Part shown: positions 1-13,100 of the stretch, one piece after another | Position numbering within the stretch: the first letter of the stretch is position 1 | Layout of the letters: each line of letters opens with the position of its first letter | Origin: Hofstenia miamia | Lineage: Eukaryota; Xenacoelomorpha; Acoela | Reading direction: 5' to 3' | DNA: 64,000 nt | Assembly (NCBI GenBank): GCA_004352715.1 | Contig: SCFE01000002.1 | Location: 2,910,644 to 2,974,643 of the forward strand | Position numbers and translations under genes: made by a program | Notes under the pieces: model-generated | What the model saw: only the letters and a program-made list of their open reading frames with translations | Told to the model about the DNA's origin: nothing | Database searches by the model: none

Positions 1-720
1 AAGCAGGTAAGTAAGATATGAAGAGAGCTAGAAGAAAAGAGGCAAACCACAGTAGGATAGAAGCACAGAGAGAAAGAAGGTATAGGCAGAAGGCAACGCA
101 TGGAGAATTGGATTAATACAGACAACTGTGAAAGAAAAGAAAGCAACAGAAACATTGATAATGGTTGCACAGTGGCAAGTAATAAAGGAAAACTGGGTGT
201 AGAAACACATAGATAGAAGAGCTGAGTAAGTGATAGGCTATGTAAGAAAATTTGGAAAATAGAGATCATTTGATAGCAGGGTATAAGCAGTTGGCAAAGT
301 ACGAGAATAAGTTCAGGCATGATAACGTGTAACGAATTGAAGCTTTTGCAATTAGCATGAGTTAAAGCAGGAGTTAAATAGCATGATCACAGGCTGCATG
401 GAGGTTGAGATTGGGAAGGTTAAGAAACTGTCCGTCTTCAAAATGCAGAAGAGCAAGGTGATAGAAACATGGAAGCCAGACATAGTAATATTAGAAAAAG
501 AGTAAATAATGGGAACAGTGGAGAGATAGCCGTAGTAAAGGACAGGAATGTAGAAAATAATGAGAAAGATATGATAGACAAGAACAGGGAAATAGAGAGG
601 TTGTGGAAGCTAAGGAAGGTTGAAGCAAATTCAGTGCAGTAGTAGGAGCAGTGAGTAAGGAACATAAGAGATATCTGGCTTAGCAAAGTGGCGAGTGCCA
701 GTAGGACAAAAGCAGCACTG
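1..720 (+). mobile_element. Degenerate LINE 3' region, same family as 53490-56115
   Basis: This purine-rich stretch aligns by eye, as DNA, with the reverse complement of about 53500-54000. Shared words include the 'ggcaa(c/t)gcatggagaat' segment (about 92-110), 'gataatggttgcacag', 'ggctatgtaagaaa' and 'gatagcagg'. In the better copy this part encodes the C-terminal CCHC knuckle and tail of a non-LTR reverse transcriptase. Here the frame is destroyed by stops and indels, so it is a dead plus-strand copy cut by the window start. The family match is seen directly; the clade is not determined. Confidence 0.7.
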
Positions 721-1149
721 ATAAAAATAGCTAGAATCCAGAGGAGGGCTTATTATTTAAGTTCCACTCTACTTTGTAAGTCATGGAACTCTTAAGTGCA
801 AAACCATATAATATTAAGGAGATTTTGAATTTATGAAACATTATTTAATCAGTAATTAAGAAGAATATTTAACTTAAATAACTCTAGATCAAGGATGATA
901 TTTATCATTCTCAAAATTGATTAGCAAAGTAGCAAGTTGAGCTTGAGCTACTGAGTTCATGTATTCACGTTTGATTGAGTTTTTTTCAAATTTTCTATTT
1001 AAAATTTATAAGCAAAAAATTATTTCTTTTACTTTGAACAAAAAATATATTATATGAATCAGAATTACATCTGACTTATCATTTTCACACTACACATATG
1101 ATTTCAAACATCAATTGTGAAATAACTTGAGGAACTTTCTGCTTATATT

Positions 1150-1900
1150 ACAGTTGCTGGTTGGGTTTTTTCTCTTCAGTGTATTCGTCATGATAAGGAA
1201 TTAAATCTTTGTAGGGGTCTTTAAGTTAAGAGATATTTTGGAGCAAACTTTGTCATCAACTGAATTCACAAGTTGATTGCTAGGAATGTAAGTGATTATT
1301 TATTGCTGTTCTATTTTTGATGAACCACAGTAAACTGCAATGCCATAGGTAAGTTGTGGCTTTTTGTAAAGTTGAATTTCATACATTTTGCCAACAATTT
1401 TTTTTATGATATAGTAAGTTCAGGTCGAATTTTTCGAAAACAGCCGCTTGATATAGAATTAATTGGGTTAATGGATATATTAACATTGCACAGTGGAACA
1501 ACTACTTTTGAATAGTCTAACATGAATTTATTGCACTTACACTATAGAAGTACCTCTAACACATCACAACAAACTTTATCAGCAATCCAATCAGAGATGA
1601 AATTTGTAAATCATTGTAGACAATGTGTAAGATGAGACCAATAATGATTCCTTCAGGCATTCCAGTGTGATTCTAGCAATATTTGACAACTGGAAAATTC
1701 AGTCAATGCGTTGTTTTTTGTCAGAGAATATTATTAACCAAGTGTAGAATATTTGTGGAACTCCTTAGCTTGTTCAGTATAAACTGATGAGATACCCAGT
1801 CAAATACCTTACTCAAATCCAGCATTACATAAGATAAAAATGTTTATCTGCAATTGATAAAGAAACTGAAAATTAAAATATGCACGGGGATTTTCATTTG
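1150..1900 (-). mobile_element. LINE reverse transcriptase remnant
   Basis: On the minus strand near 1760-1830 one frame reads VMLDLSKVFDWVSHQFILNK, the classic non-LTR RT motif (LDLSKAFDxVxHxxL). Further downstream (about 1580-1680) a shifted frame gives a GMPEGIIIG-like version of the GVPQGSxLGP motif. About 1200-1350 would be the thumb or C-terminal part. Several stops and frameshifts make it a pseudogene. It appears 5'-truncated. Confidence 0.7.
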
Positions 1901-4037
1901 AGCTAATCATAAATTATTTCTGTTCCAAATTCTTTCAAATTTGAATTTACAAAGTTCCAAGCAGCAATTCTCAAACGTTACAAAACTTGGACACATTAAA
2001 AAATACTTATCTATACATATGCATGTAAACAGGCAGGAAAGGGTGCCAACTCAATTTAAATCTACAAACTGAAATTATAATCTTCTCAATCAGTGATTGA
2101 AAATAATTTGATACTTCAAAAATTCCAGCTAGTAAATGATCAAGAACCTGAAAATCAAATTGAAATTAACAGTGACAGATACATGTAGTATGAAAAATTG
2201 ATGCAGCCACAAAAACCGATTAGATTTACCAAAACAATAAGCTCTAAGCAATAAAGGCGGACATACTGGATAAGGCTATAATTTTGAGTCAGATACCTCA
2301 TTAGTTTAATCTTAAATTGCCTAGGAATTTTATGCTTTCTTAAACAATTTTAAACACCTAAGACCTATGAAGAAATAAAAACTATTGCGGCGTGTTGTCA
2401 CACTGTGACCTTTGACTGAACATGTAATGACTTAATGGGCTTGGACGGTTTATTTACAACTCCGTAAAAACCCGAACATTTGAAACGATAAAATTTTAAA
2501 CAATTTAAAAATATTTTCTAAAAAACGTGAAAATCGTTCCAAGTACTTCCGCCACAGCAATGCATTAGATTTAAGCACGATCCAAAATTTTTAATAGGCA
2601 TGGAAAAACTACTTGGAAAGTTGGAAACACAGTGTGTGCTTTATAAAGCACATTGGATTTATTGCTTGAAACTAACTATATTTTTTGAAGAAAGCAAGTC
2701 AAAATAATAAAAACTACAAGTCCTGTTTGATAAAATAGATAATTATATTTTCGATAGGTTAAAAATTCAAAATATCAGGTATCAGCTTTTAAGTCAATGA
2801 ATTGAATCATAGAAACACTTTGAATTTAGTTCAAAATGTGTGAGGTTTTGAGGTTTTTCATGCTATGTAAATAAATCTATACAGAAAATGTAAATGAAAG
2901 AATTAAATGATACTGACGTATTCATCATTTTAAAATTTTAATAAGAAGCTTATAACGTGAACGCACTGATAACTTATTTGCGTAATATACAGCAATTCCA
3001 ATGTTGGAACGACTTTTCACAAGTAAATATGAAACTTTCAGAATTCAGCTCAAAATATATCATAAAATGGATACTTCAAAATATATTACGAAAATCCAAG
3101 AGAAATACTTGAGATGCCTACTCATTTCCAGTACTAAATTCATTCAATGTTTGATAGGCTGCGCCATTGCTATCATTATGGAGACAAAAATTAATTTTTG
3201 ACTACTAATTATTTACAGACCAATATTAATCACTATTTCGACTATCGACAATAATACAGTCTGCTTCATACTAGTTTTCACTCTCAGTATATTTTAGCCT
3301 TTAATTTTGAAATTTTAGTTGCATTTTGCAAATTAACTGCTTTGTGCCAAAACTTTCCTTACAACTTTCAGCACTTATCATCCCAAACTATGAGTAAAAT
3401 TTATAACTACTAAATGCATTAACACTTCACTTTGCATGTATTGAGGAAAAAATATTCGTTATTTACATTACAAGGTTAAATGTTTACAATTAGATATGTT
3501 GCATTTCAATGTGAATAGAGTCAATGTAGTATCCCTTAAAACTATCAATATCAGGCCTAGCACTATATCACTACACAGATTAGTAATATCTAATAGAATT
3601 AGAGTGGCAACCAGCAGCTGTATAGAACGCATGTCATGAGGAAAGGATACATCACCACTCAAAATTCGAACTCTTTTGCATAATACAGATTTAATACATC
3701 TTCATATATCCAGAAGAGTGAAAACAGGCATCCTTGCCTAAGTTGGATGTGACTAAGTCAGATTTTCATGTAACTCATACTATTAATAAAGAACAGACAA
3801 ACTCCAATATGTACAATAATCCGACTTACAAGAAATCCAAATTAGGCAGGGTTGCCTGTATGAAACAGAGTGTATATATTAATTGCTAAAAATAAGGATT
3901 TTACACATGCGTTGATATTATTAGGCACTTCAAAATTTATAAGTGAATGGCCATTTATTATTTTTAGAAAATATATCAACATTTTTCACAAAATTTATTA
4001 TTAATAGCATTGTGTGCATTACAAAGCCAGAAAATCA
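1901..4037. other. AT-rich intergenic, no gene recognised
   Basis: I see no coding pattern with supporting motifs here. The 66-codon open frame near 3001 and the 64-codon minus frame near 3468 have low-complexity composition and no recognisable domain. Confidence 0.5.
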
Positions 4038-4046
4038 CAATTTCAT

Positions 4047-4446
4047 GGTTGGTACTTTTTATCAACATATGAAATCTTGAAACCGACATAGGGAACCTTG
4101 AGATCGACATAGCAAATCATTATGACAATATGAACAAAAAATTTAGCATGAATGAGGTATATGTATCAATTATATCAAGAGAGACATCAAAATTTAGTTT
4201 CAGCAGTTGTTTATTGAGTTGTAATCTAGACTAAATGATAAAATATACTTGATTTCATAACAAAAACTTATATAAATATTTTAATGTATATATGATAAAA
4301 TTTTAAATGACCCATCTAATGGTATTAATCTTCATACCTCATTCATGCTAAATTTTTGTTCATATTGTCATAATGATTTGCTATGTTGATCTCAAGGTTC
4401 CCTATGTCGGTTTCAAGATTTCGTATGTTGATAAAAAGTACCAACC
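4047..4446. mobile_element. Inverted-repeat element A, 9-bp TSD (Mutator-like MITE)
   Basis: A 400-bp element starts GGTTGGTACTTTTTATCAAC and ends with its reverse complement. The terminal inverted repeats run over about 110 bp, up to the words AGCATGAATGAGGTAT on the left and its complement on the right. It is flanked by a perfect 9-bp direct repeat CAATTTCAT (4038-4046 and 4447-4455). No coding capacity is seen. Long TIRs plus 9-bp target duplications are typical of Mutator-like non-autonomous elements; a Merlin-type origin (8-9 bp) is an alternative. Confidence 0.85.
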
Positions 4447-4462
4447 CAATTTCATTGGGATA

Positions 4463-4837
4463 ATTTGACAAGTCTAATTGCTCTTAAAACCACCATGGTA
4501 ATTTTGAAAGCAACATAGCAAACTTTTTTGAATAATTTTGTAAAACTCAACATGAATGAGGTGCAAACATCATAAAACAAAAGGTAAGGTAACATTTTAA
4601 ACTTTCTATAAAAATTATTTATTAAGTTGAAATCTAGACNNNNNNNNNNNNNNNNNNNNNATTTGACAAGTCTAATTGCTCTTAAAACCACCATGGTAAT
4701 TTTGAAAGCAACATAGCAAACTTTTTTGAATAATTTTGTAAAACTCAACATGAATGAGGTGCAAACATCATAAAACAAAAGGTAAGGTAACATTTTAAAC
4801 TTTCTATAAAAATTATTTATTAAGTTGAAATCTAGAC
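4463..4837. repeat. 177-bp exact repeat flanking a 21-N gap (assembly artefact)
   Basis: 4463-4639 and 4661-4837 look identical and flank the N run 4640-4660. An exact copy on each side of a tiny gap is the usual signature of a failed gap closure or unmerged haplotype, not of a biological tandem repeat. The 113-codon frame spanning the gap is therefore meaningless. Confidence 0.85.
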
Positions 4838-5087
4838 TAAATGATAAAATAAAAAAAGCATTCAGATAAACATTTTAATGGGTATGAAGTAATTGTGACA
4901 TTCTGAATTTCATTCTAGTCAACATGTATGCAAAACAGAATAACATACTTTGCAGGTTTTCTTGTTTATTAACTTCAACTATGTTATTAATTTAAATAAC
5001 CAGATAAAAAATTTGATATAATAGTAGCATTTGAATAGAAATTGGAAATAAGAAGGACTTTAAATCACATAGAAGCTTTACAAAATT

Positions 5088-5493
5088 GGTTGGTACTTAA
5101 AACAAATACCAAATTTCTCAAAACAGATACTGAATATATAGTTTTTAACAAATGTATATGGGACATAGTTTAAAGAGACAATTATATTATTATTGTAAAT
5201 ACATTTATTTTTAATAGGCAATTAATTTCCGTATTCATGTTTAATTAAAAAATTTTTGAAATCCAATTTAAATTTTCTAAATTTGCTCTATATTTGAATA
5301 TCAAGCTGCAGTCACAACCCCCCAAAAATTACAATATTAATTCTGTGTCTAATTGTCATAAACATATGATTTCATAGCGATTGCTATTGGTTGAAAGTTA
5401 ACAAAGGTTTTCATAGTTACATTTTCTTATATCCGTTTTGAGATTTTTTGGTATTCGTTTTGAGATATTCAGTAATCCTTTCAAGTACCAACC
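5088..5493. mobile_element. Inverted-repeat element B, 9-bp TSD
   Basis: A 406-bp element begins GGTTGGTACTT and ends AAGTACCAACC. Its flanks are TACAAAATT (5079-5087) and AACAAAATT (5494-5502), an 8/9 match. The TIRs are more diverged than in element A but keep the words ATACC, CTCAAAAC and ACTGAATAT on both sides. It is non-coding and belongs to the same family as A, C and D. Confidence 0.8.
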
Positions 5494-5624
5494 AACAAAA
5501 TTGCTTATATTATAGATACATTCAAGGTAGACATTGTCTAACCTATCATGTAACTGTCTAATTGTATTTCTTCTTGTATTGTTTTGTTTTAGTGTATATA
5601 AAAGTTTTCTATAATTTTAAAATA

Positions 5625-8600
5625 AATTATGATTTATCTTAATGAACAGCATAACCATTTTATGGTTTTTTTACTGACAACAAATATGAATACATCCTCT
5701 CAGTAATATGTTATTCTAATACTTTGTGAGTTTATACAACAATAGTGTATTGTATTAGGCTTTTCTTTATTGGTGTTGCTCATCAAGAGTTTGCTATATA
5801 ATATTATTGAGTAGTTAAAAAGTTTGACACAAAAATTTATATTTGGCAATAAAGAAGCAAGAACTTTTTAGTGTGCTTCACAAAGAGATTTTATGAGCTA
5901 ATGGTTTGTTGATAGTAGGATAGAAAAAACTTTTTCAGCACATGGGAATGAAATATATCAGTCTAATTAATGTTTAATTAATTAATGTTAAAAACTTTGT
6001 TTTTGGTCATCAGACACATATGTAGGCCCTATAACACAAATATATTTCCAGTCACCATTTAAGTTTTTGTGCTATGTGTTGCTATGTGTATAAGGGCATG
6101 TGAAATTGAGTAACTGAAATTTATCTTGCTAAATACAAATTTCAAAATTGCATATCTAAATTTTTGAAAAGTACACTGATTTTTTTCATTGGTAATTTCT
6201 ATATTAACTACACTAGTCACAGCTAAAAATAGTATTTTTGTGTTAATGATATATATTTTACGAAATCCCAATAGAAAAACAAACTGAATAAGTTAGTGTC
6301 CTTTTAAATGTATAAATAATTGAATTCCATATTCACTGTTTGCACAAATTGCTTTACAGACTCAAAGGGTTGCATTTTAAAGTTTCATTTCTATTGCATC
6401 TTAATATTCTTTACAGTCAGTTGAAGTTTTGCTGTTGATCATTTAATTAAAGAGAGGAATTTACCATATATATTTTAGTAAAGATGCTGGTTGGTACTTC
6501 TTACCAATGCAAGAAACCTTCAAACCAACATACAGAATCTTGAAATCAAAATAGCATATCTTTATGACAAGATGAATAAAAATTTAGCATGAATGAGGTA
6601 TTAAGATCAATAACATTCAATGAGTCAGTCTAAGCTTTAACACATTTACATTAAAACGTTTATTTGAATATTTTTAATGAAATCAGTAATAACTTTTTAT
6701 TACTTTGCCTAGAATACAACTGAATATACAACCTGTTTTTGATATTCTTTTTGATTTATTTGATATTTTTGTTTACTTTATGCTTAATTTGTGCACATTT
6801 TGGCAAAAATATATGCTATGTCGATCTCAAGGTTATGTATGTTCGTTTGAAGGTTCCTTATGTCGGGAAAAAGTAACAACCAAATATGCTAAGCCCCAAC
6901 CATGCAATGGCTTTCTTGCATTTTTTATTATTCTTAATGCTTAAAAATGTCCTGATTGACATTCCCAAATCCAAAGATAGCAATATTACATATTCAAAAT
7001 GCTTAATAACTGTAAGTGATAATCCAGTTGAAAAGTATCACATGAAGGCTACATATTCGCTTAAAATAAATTGCCAAAGTTAACGTTTATGTGATTTTAA
7101 GCATCTTACAAAATACAATTAAATTTACTATGGTTTATTTGTAGTCATTTCTCAAAAGTCCCTAGTTGAACCTAAAATAGACAAAGTTGATTAACAGAAA
7201 TGACAGTTAACTTTTCAAATAGCATTTGGAATTAGGGAAATATTGAAAATTGTATGAGTGCTTCAGTAATAATTAGCAAAGGATCACTTGAGTTGCTTCA
7301 ATTTGAAGTAGAAAGGCTAAGCTAAATTATAAAATAGATTATTTATATAATTAAAGCGTACATTCTAGTTTACAGTAGTCATGATTCAATCATTGCATCT
7401 CAAGGCAAAAGATGACCATTAATTTATTGTTTTTTCTAATACTTGTAAAATATATTTGAAAAGATGCAATTGACTTGGAACGACAAGAACAATCAATCTA
7501 AATACATGCACATAATTTATAATTTAGTAAGAAGTAAAGGTTGGTTATTACATCTGTCAATTCATAATCTTATGGCAGTCAGAATTTATCTTACAGCTGT
7601 CAGAAAAAATGTAACTATGGAAATCACTCTTATCCAATAGCATTAATCAAAAAGCATTATCAATATGGTAAATAGTAAAATAATTAAAAATATTTAAATA
7701 CCTTTTGAAGTTTAAGTAATTGATTNAATTATGATTTATCTTAATGAACAGCATAACCATTTTATGGTTTTTTTACTGACAACAAATATGAATACATCCT
7801 CTCAGTAATATGTTATTCTAATACTTTGTGAGTTTATACAACAATAGTGTATTGTATTAGGCTTTTCTTTATTGGTGTTGCTCATCAAGAGTTTGCTATA
7901 TAATATTATTGAGTAGTTAAAAAGTTTGACACAAAAATTTATATTTGGCAATAAAGAAGCAAGAACTTTTTAGTGTGCTTCACAAAGAGATTTTATGAGC
8001 TAATGGTTTGTTGATAGTAGGATAGAAAAAACTTTTTCAGCACATGGGAATGAAATATATCAGTCTAATTAATGTTTAATTAATTAATGTTAAAAACTTT
8101 GTTTTTGGTCATCAGACACATATGTAGGCCCTATAACACAAATATATTTCCAGTCACCATTTAAGTTTTTGTGCTATGTGTTGCTATGTGTATAAGGGCA
8201 TGTGAAATTGAGTAACTGAAATTTATCTTGCTAAATACAAATTTCAAAATTGCATATCTAAATTTTTGAAAAGTACACTGATTTTTTTCATTGGTAATTT
8301 CTATATTAACTACACTAGTCACAGCTAAAAATAGTATTTTTGTGTTAATGATATATATTTTACGAAATCCCAATAGAAAAACAAACTGAATAAGTTAGTG
8401 TCCTTTTAAATGTATAAATAATTGAATTCCATATTCACTGTTTGCACAAATTGCTTTACAGACTCAAAGGGTTGCATTTTAAAGTTTCATTTCTATTGCA
8501 TCTTAATATTCTTTACAGTCAGTTGAAGTTTTGCTGTTGATCATTTAATTAAAGAGAGGAATTTACCATATATATTTTAGTAAAGATGCTGGTTGGTACT

Positions 8601-9827
8601 TCTTACCAATGCAAGAAACCTTCAAACCAACATACAGAATCTTGAAATCAAAATAGCATATCTTTATGACAAGATGAATAAAAATTTAGCATGAATGAGG
8701 TATTAAGATCAATAACATTCAATGAGTCAGTCTAAGCTTTAACACATTTACATTAAAACGTTTATTTGAATATTTTTAATGAAATCAGTAATAACTTTTT
8801 ATTACTTTGCCTAGAATACAACTGAATATACAACCTGTTTTTGATATTCTTTTTGATTTATTTGATATTTTTGTTTACTTTATGCTTAATTTGTGCACAT
8901 TTTGGCAAAAATATATGCTATGTCGATCTCAAGGTTATGTATGTCCGTTTGAAGGTTCCTTATGTCGGGAAAAAGTAACAACCAAATATGCTAAGCCCCA
9001 ACCATGCAATGGCTTTCTTGCATTTTTTATTATTCTTAATGCTTAAAAATGTCCTGATTGACATTCCCAAATCCAAAGATAGCAATATTACATATTCAAA
9101 ATGCTTAATAACTGTAAGTGATAATCCAGTTGAAAAGTATCACATGAAGGCTACATATTCGCTTAAAATAAATTGCCAAAGTTAACGTTTATGTGATTTT
9201 AAGCATCTTACAAAATACAATTAAATTTACTATGGTTTATTTGTAGTCATTTCTCAAAAGTCCCTAGTTGAACCTAAAATAGACAAAGTTGATTAACAGA
9301 AATGACAGTTAACTTTTCAAATAGCATTTGGAATTAGGGAAATATTGAAAATTGTATGAGTGCTTCAGTAATAATTAGCAAAGGATCACTTGAGTTGCTT
9401 CAATTTGAAGTAGAAAGGCTAAGCTAAATTATAAAATAGATTATTTATATAATTAAAGCGTACATTCTAGTTTACAGTAGTCATGATTCAATCATTGCAT
9501 CTCAAGGCAAAAGATGACCATTAATTTATTGTTTTTTCTAATACTTGTAAAATATATTTGAAAAGATGCAATTGACTTGGAACGACAAGAACAATCAATC
9601 TAAATACATGCACATAATTTATAATTTAGTAAGAAGTAAAGGTTGGTTATTACATCTGTCAATTCATAATCTTATGGCAGTCAGAATTTATCTTACAGCT
9701 GTCAGAAAAAATGTAACTATGGAAATCACTCTTATCCAATAGCATTAATCAAAAAGCATTATCAATATGGTAAATAGTAAAATAATTAAAAATATTTAAA
9801 TACCTTTTGAAGTTTAAGTAATTGATT
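5625..9827. repeat. 2.1-kb near-identical tandem duplication joined by one N
   Basis: 5625-7725 is repeated as 7727-9827 at a constant offset of 2102 bases, with a single N at 7726. The only difference I found is T at 6843 versus C at 8945. The second copy continues into unique sequence leading to the QRICH2-like gene. An N exactly at the junction and near-perfect identity point to false duplication (two haplotypes placed in tandem). A very recent real duplication cannot be excluded without reads. All small open frames inside (6059, 6705, 6886 and their copies) are unsupported. Confidence 0.85.
6489..6881. mobile_element. Inverted-repeat element C, 9-bp TSD
   Basis: A 393-bp element starts GGTTGGTACTT and ends AAGTAACAACC. 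Its flanks are AAAGATGCT (6480-6488) and AAATATGCT (6882-6890), an 8/9 target-site match. Inside the left end it shares AGCATGAATGAGGTAT with element A, and inside the right end the words TATGCTATGTCGATCTCAAG, so it is the same family. The assembly duplicate lies at 8591-8983. Confidence 0.8.
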
Positions 9828-10043
9828 AATGTGAAACCTTTGAAAAATTTAGAAAATTCTATATGTAGGAAGCAAGTGAAATGTTAATTTAATACCTTTC
9901 TCATATAGATACTATTTTAAATAGATGTCTCTTAAGTAATGTCCCAATAAAGCTCATTTTAAGCAATAACGACTTTTTCTGACAGTTTTAAGATAAATTC
10001 TGACAGCCATAAGATTATGAATTGACAGATTTAAGAACCAACC
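9641..10043. mobile_element. Inverted-repeat element D, perfect 9-bp TSD, next to the gene start
   Basis: A 403-bp element starts GGTTGGTTATTACATCTGTC and ends with the imperfect reverse complement ending AAGAACCAACC. The TIR is about 68 bp and includes AATTCATAATCTTATGGC on both sides. The target-site duplication AGAAGTAAA is perfect (9632-9640 and 10044-10052). It ends 82 bp before the ATG of the QRICH2-like gene, so it probably sits in or beside the promoter. The left end of its false duplicate is at 7539-7725. Confidence 0.9.
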
Positions 10044-10125
10044 AGAAGTAAATTTCGTTGCCTAGTAATACTTAAATTTCTAATAAACAACCGAATAGGA
10101 CACTAAATATGAATTTCCATTTAAA

Positions 10126-13100
10126 ATGACCACACTTGCTGAACTTGTAGATTTATCTCTTGGCACACCGGAGGTATGAAACCGCATGCAACAAATTTTA
10201 ATATTTTTTATTTATAGATTGGTGCTGTAAACTTTTCGATACTACACAACGTATTACATCAAATTCTTCTTGAGACCAAGTTAAATAATAAATCTGTTGA
10301 CAATAAAGCATCTGATAGAAAGCCTTTAGCGAAGCAAAATAGTATATTTTAAGCAGTAAACATCCATTGTTAACTATTTTTATAGATGTATCCGATAGCA
10401 ATCAGTTTTCCACTCCCTATCATGCCTTACAAGATAAAGTTTGTCAATTGGAAGATAATTTAAACATGTTAAATTCTCTGCCCGATAATAAAGATATTAT
10501 GGCTTTAAAGGAACTCGGCGGAGCCGGTATTATTATATTAACTTCCGCAATTTAATTGCTATTAGGATCTAAACCTGTTTCTGAAATGTGGCAGTTGATG
10601 CAAGTAAAAAAGAAGGCTCAAGCAAATGAAGATGGTGTCAACAAGGTATCTTTCAATCTGAAATTTATTTAGTTTTTTATTTATAGCTGATGTCAATGAT
10701 GGAGGATTTACTTAATGCTCATAACCATGTGAAGGCTGACAATGAAATTTTGAAAAACAAGATAAACTCCTTCAATCAATTAGCTAAAGAGGTGAACACC
10801 TTATTTATTTCAAACTAAAATTTTTATACTAGAGTACAATGAAATTCCCAAGTAAGGTAATATATGTAAATGTCTCAATTTTCCATTTTTAAAATGTTTT
10901 TATTCATTTATCCTTTTATCCCTACTAATTTCAATGATAAAATTATATTTTTTCTGTATATTATATATTGAATGTATATTGAATGCATATGCTTATTTAT
11001 AGTTATGCTCCTGCATATTGAAACTGTATTTGAAATGCTTTTTATTAATCGCATTGTCGCTCATTTTATTATCGAATTTATTCATATTTTCTACAAAGAG
11101 TAATATTGAAGTATTAGAAGAGTTTGATTTTTATTGTAGTAAAGAAAAAATTGATTTAAAGTGATATAAAGCTTCTCTGATTGTTGCTTCTATCTATTTA
11201 TAGTTGAAGCTATATCTCATATTGTTTAATGCTTATAGATATATGCTAAGCATTAAAAATTAAGTAATTGTATTATTGAGTTAAAAAATTAGTTGCGTTG
11301 GTATTTATAAACTTGAAATATTCACGTCCATTTTCTGGATTTAGCTAAATGATAAATCAGAAGAACTCACAAAATTAGTAAAAGAAGTGCAGCAGTTAGA
11401 AGAAAATGACAGAAGTGATATTGAAAAACTTAAAGAGAGAATGGCTAACGCGGAAGCAAATTTGGTACGTTGACCTAGTTTTATTCTTTGGTTGATATCA
11501 AAATTTTATAGCCTTTGAAAGAGTTACAGGTCAGTTGTGTGGAATGCATGGTTCCATTTGTTCAGCACATGCATGTTACATAAAGAACTTTTCTTTCTAA
11601 AAAATATATGCATATTTCAAGATATGCAGCTGCTATTTCTAAAAATTTGCAATATATCGTTAATGCATAAGAATTTCATTACTATCAAATAATTATTTCA
11701 AAATAGTGCGAAAATTGAATTATTAAGGCTTCCATGGTTTCATTTTTGTACTATTTTAATAGTATTGAGCGTATTTTGAATGCATCGTACGTTTTCTAAG
11801 CGCATTGACTTTCCACACAGATTAGGGCAATTTATCGAGCATCATTGTATGTAAATTACATTTCTGAGTATGCCATTGTAATTTACAAATTAAATAGTAG
11901 ATAGCCGTTAGTTAATAACTTTATTCTTTTGTATGATTCTCCAAGGAAATTTATTGAATAAAAGTATAATGCTTTAACTACATGTATTTGTAAAAAATTT
12001 CTCAATGGAATCAAACTTCCATTCAGTTTGTTAACAATTTGACTGATACTATTTTCAATAAAATTTTAACGATTCACGATACATTTTTAGAGAATATATT
12101 ACTGTCAATTTCGCCTTTGAAACTGGATCTGCTTGAGAAGTCTAAGCTCCTTCATTCAGCACAAATATTTGATAAAACCCTAAAAGAATTCAACAGCCTT
12201 ATTAAATAATAACAGCAATTTGAGTTTTTGAGAAATGTTTACAGTCAAGTTGAAACATCCAATCCACATTGAGTGCTAATCAAAATGTAATTGATAATCG
12301 ATCCCACATTAATTGACTTTAATATTCTGCCGTTTTAGTACATCTTATTTGTGATCAAGTTGGGTTGGTTGTTCAAATATTGAATGAATTGAACAAAAAA
12401 TTATTCTCAGCACGTTAGTTTTATTATTTTTACATAATATGTTCTAATATGCCCAAAGCCTAACCCTAATATACCGGGTCAAGTCCACCATGCTTCCTGC
12501 TTCCGCTGTTATTAAATTGCTTTAGAAATATCTTAGAGAAAATGCTTCTACTGTTGTAGCAATTCATAGTTATTGCACTTTTTCTTGCCCAATTTTACTC
12601 TAAAGTTCATACATATCATGGTAATTTATGTTGTTACGATTTGTTTTCAATTAAGTTTAGTTTTAGTAATACCTTTCACAAGATCCACGATTTTCATATT
12701 TGGGTTCATTTATTTGAAATGCTTCATTTCACCAGCTTCTCTTTTTGTGTTGAGTTGTTTATAATTTTTTTGTGATGTCATCGCCAGAAATTGTTCCGAG
12801 AAATGAATTTCGGAAATTGAATCCACAGTAACAATTCGTTACTGTATGAGAAACTTGGATTAAATTGTTTCTCCATGGAACTACAAGTGAGCTCAAAGCC
12901 TTTTTTGATTTTGTATAATGTTTAGGATCAAATTAATGCCAGACTGAAGAGTATTCCAGAAGACTTCACAGTTTTTGCTACAAAAGATTTTGTTAAAGAC
13001 AATTATCTGGGATTGAATGATTTCAACAAATACAGAGATGACATGAATGTACGTATTTATGAAAGTTAAATTGTTTTAAATAGAAAAAAGCTTTTCTAAT

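Noticed and set aside
4452-4793. 113-codon minus frame
   Set aside because: It spans the N gap and consists of the same 177-bp sequence twice; an assembly artefact.
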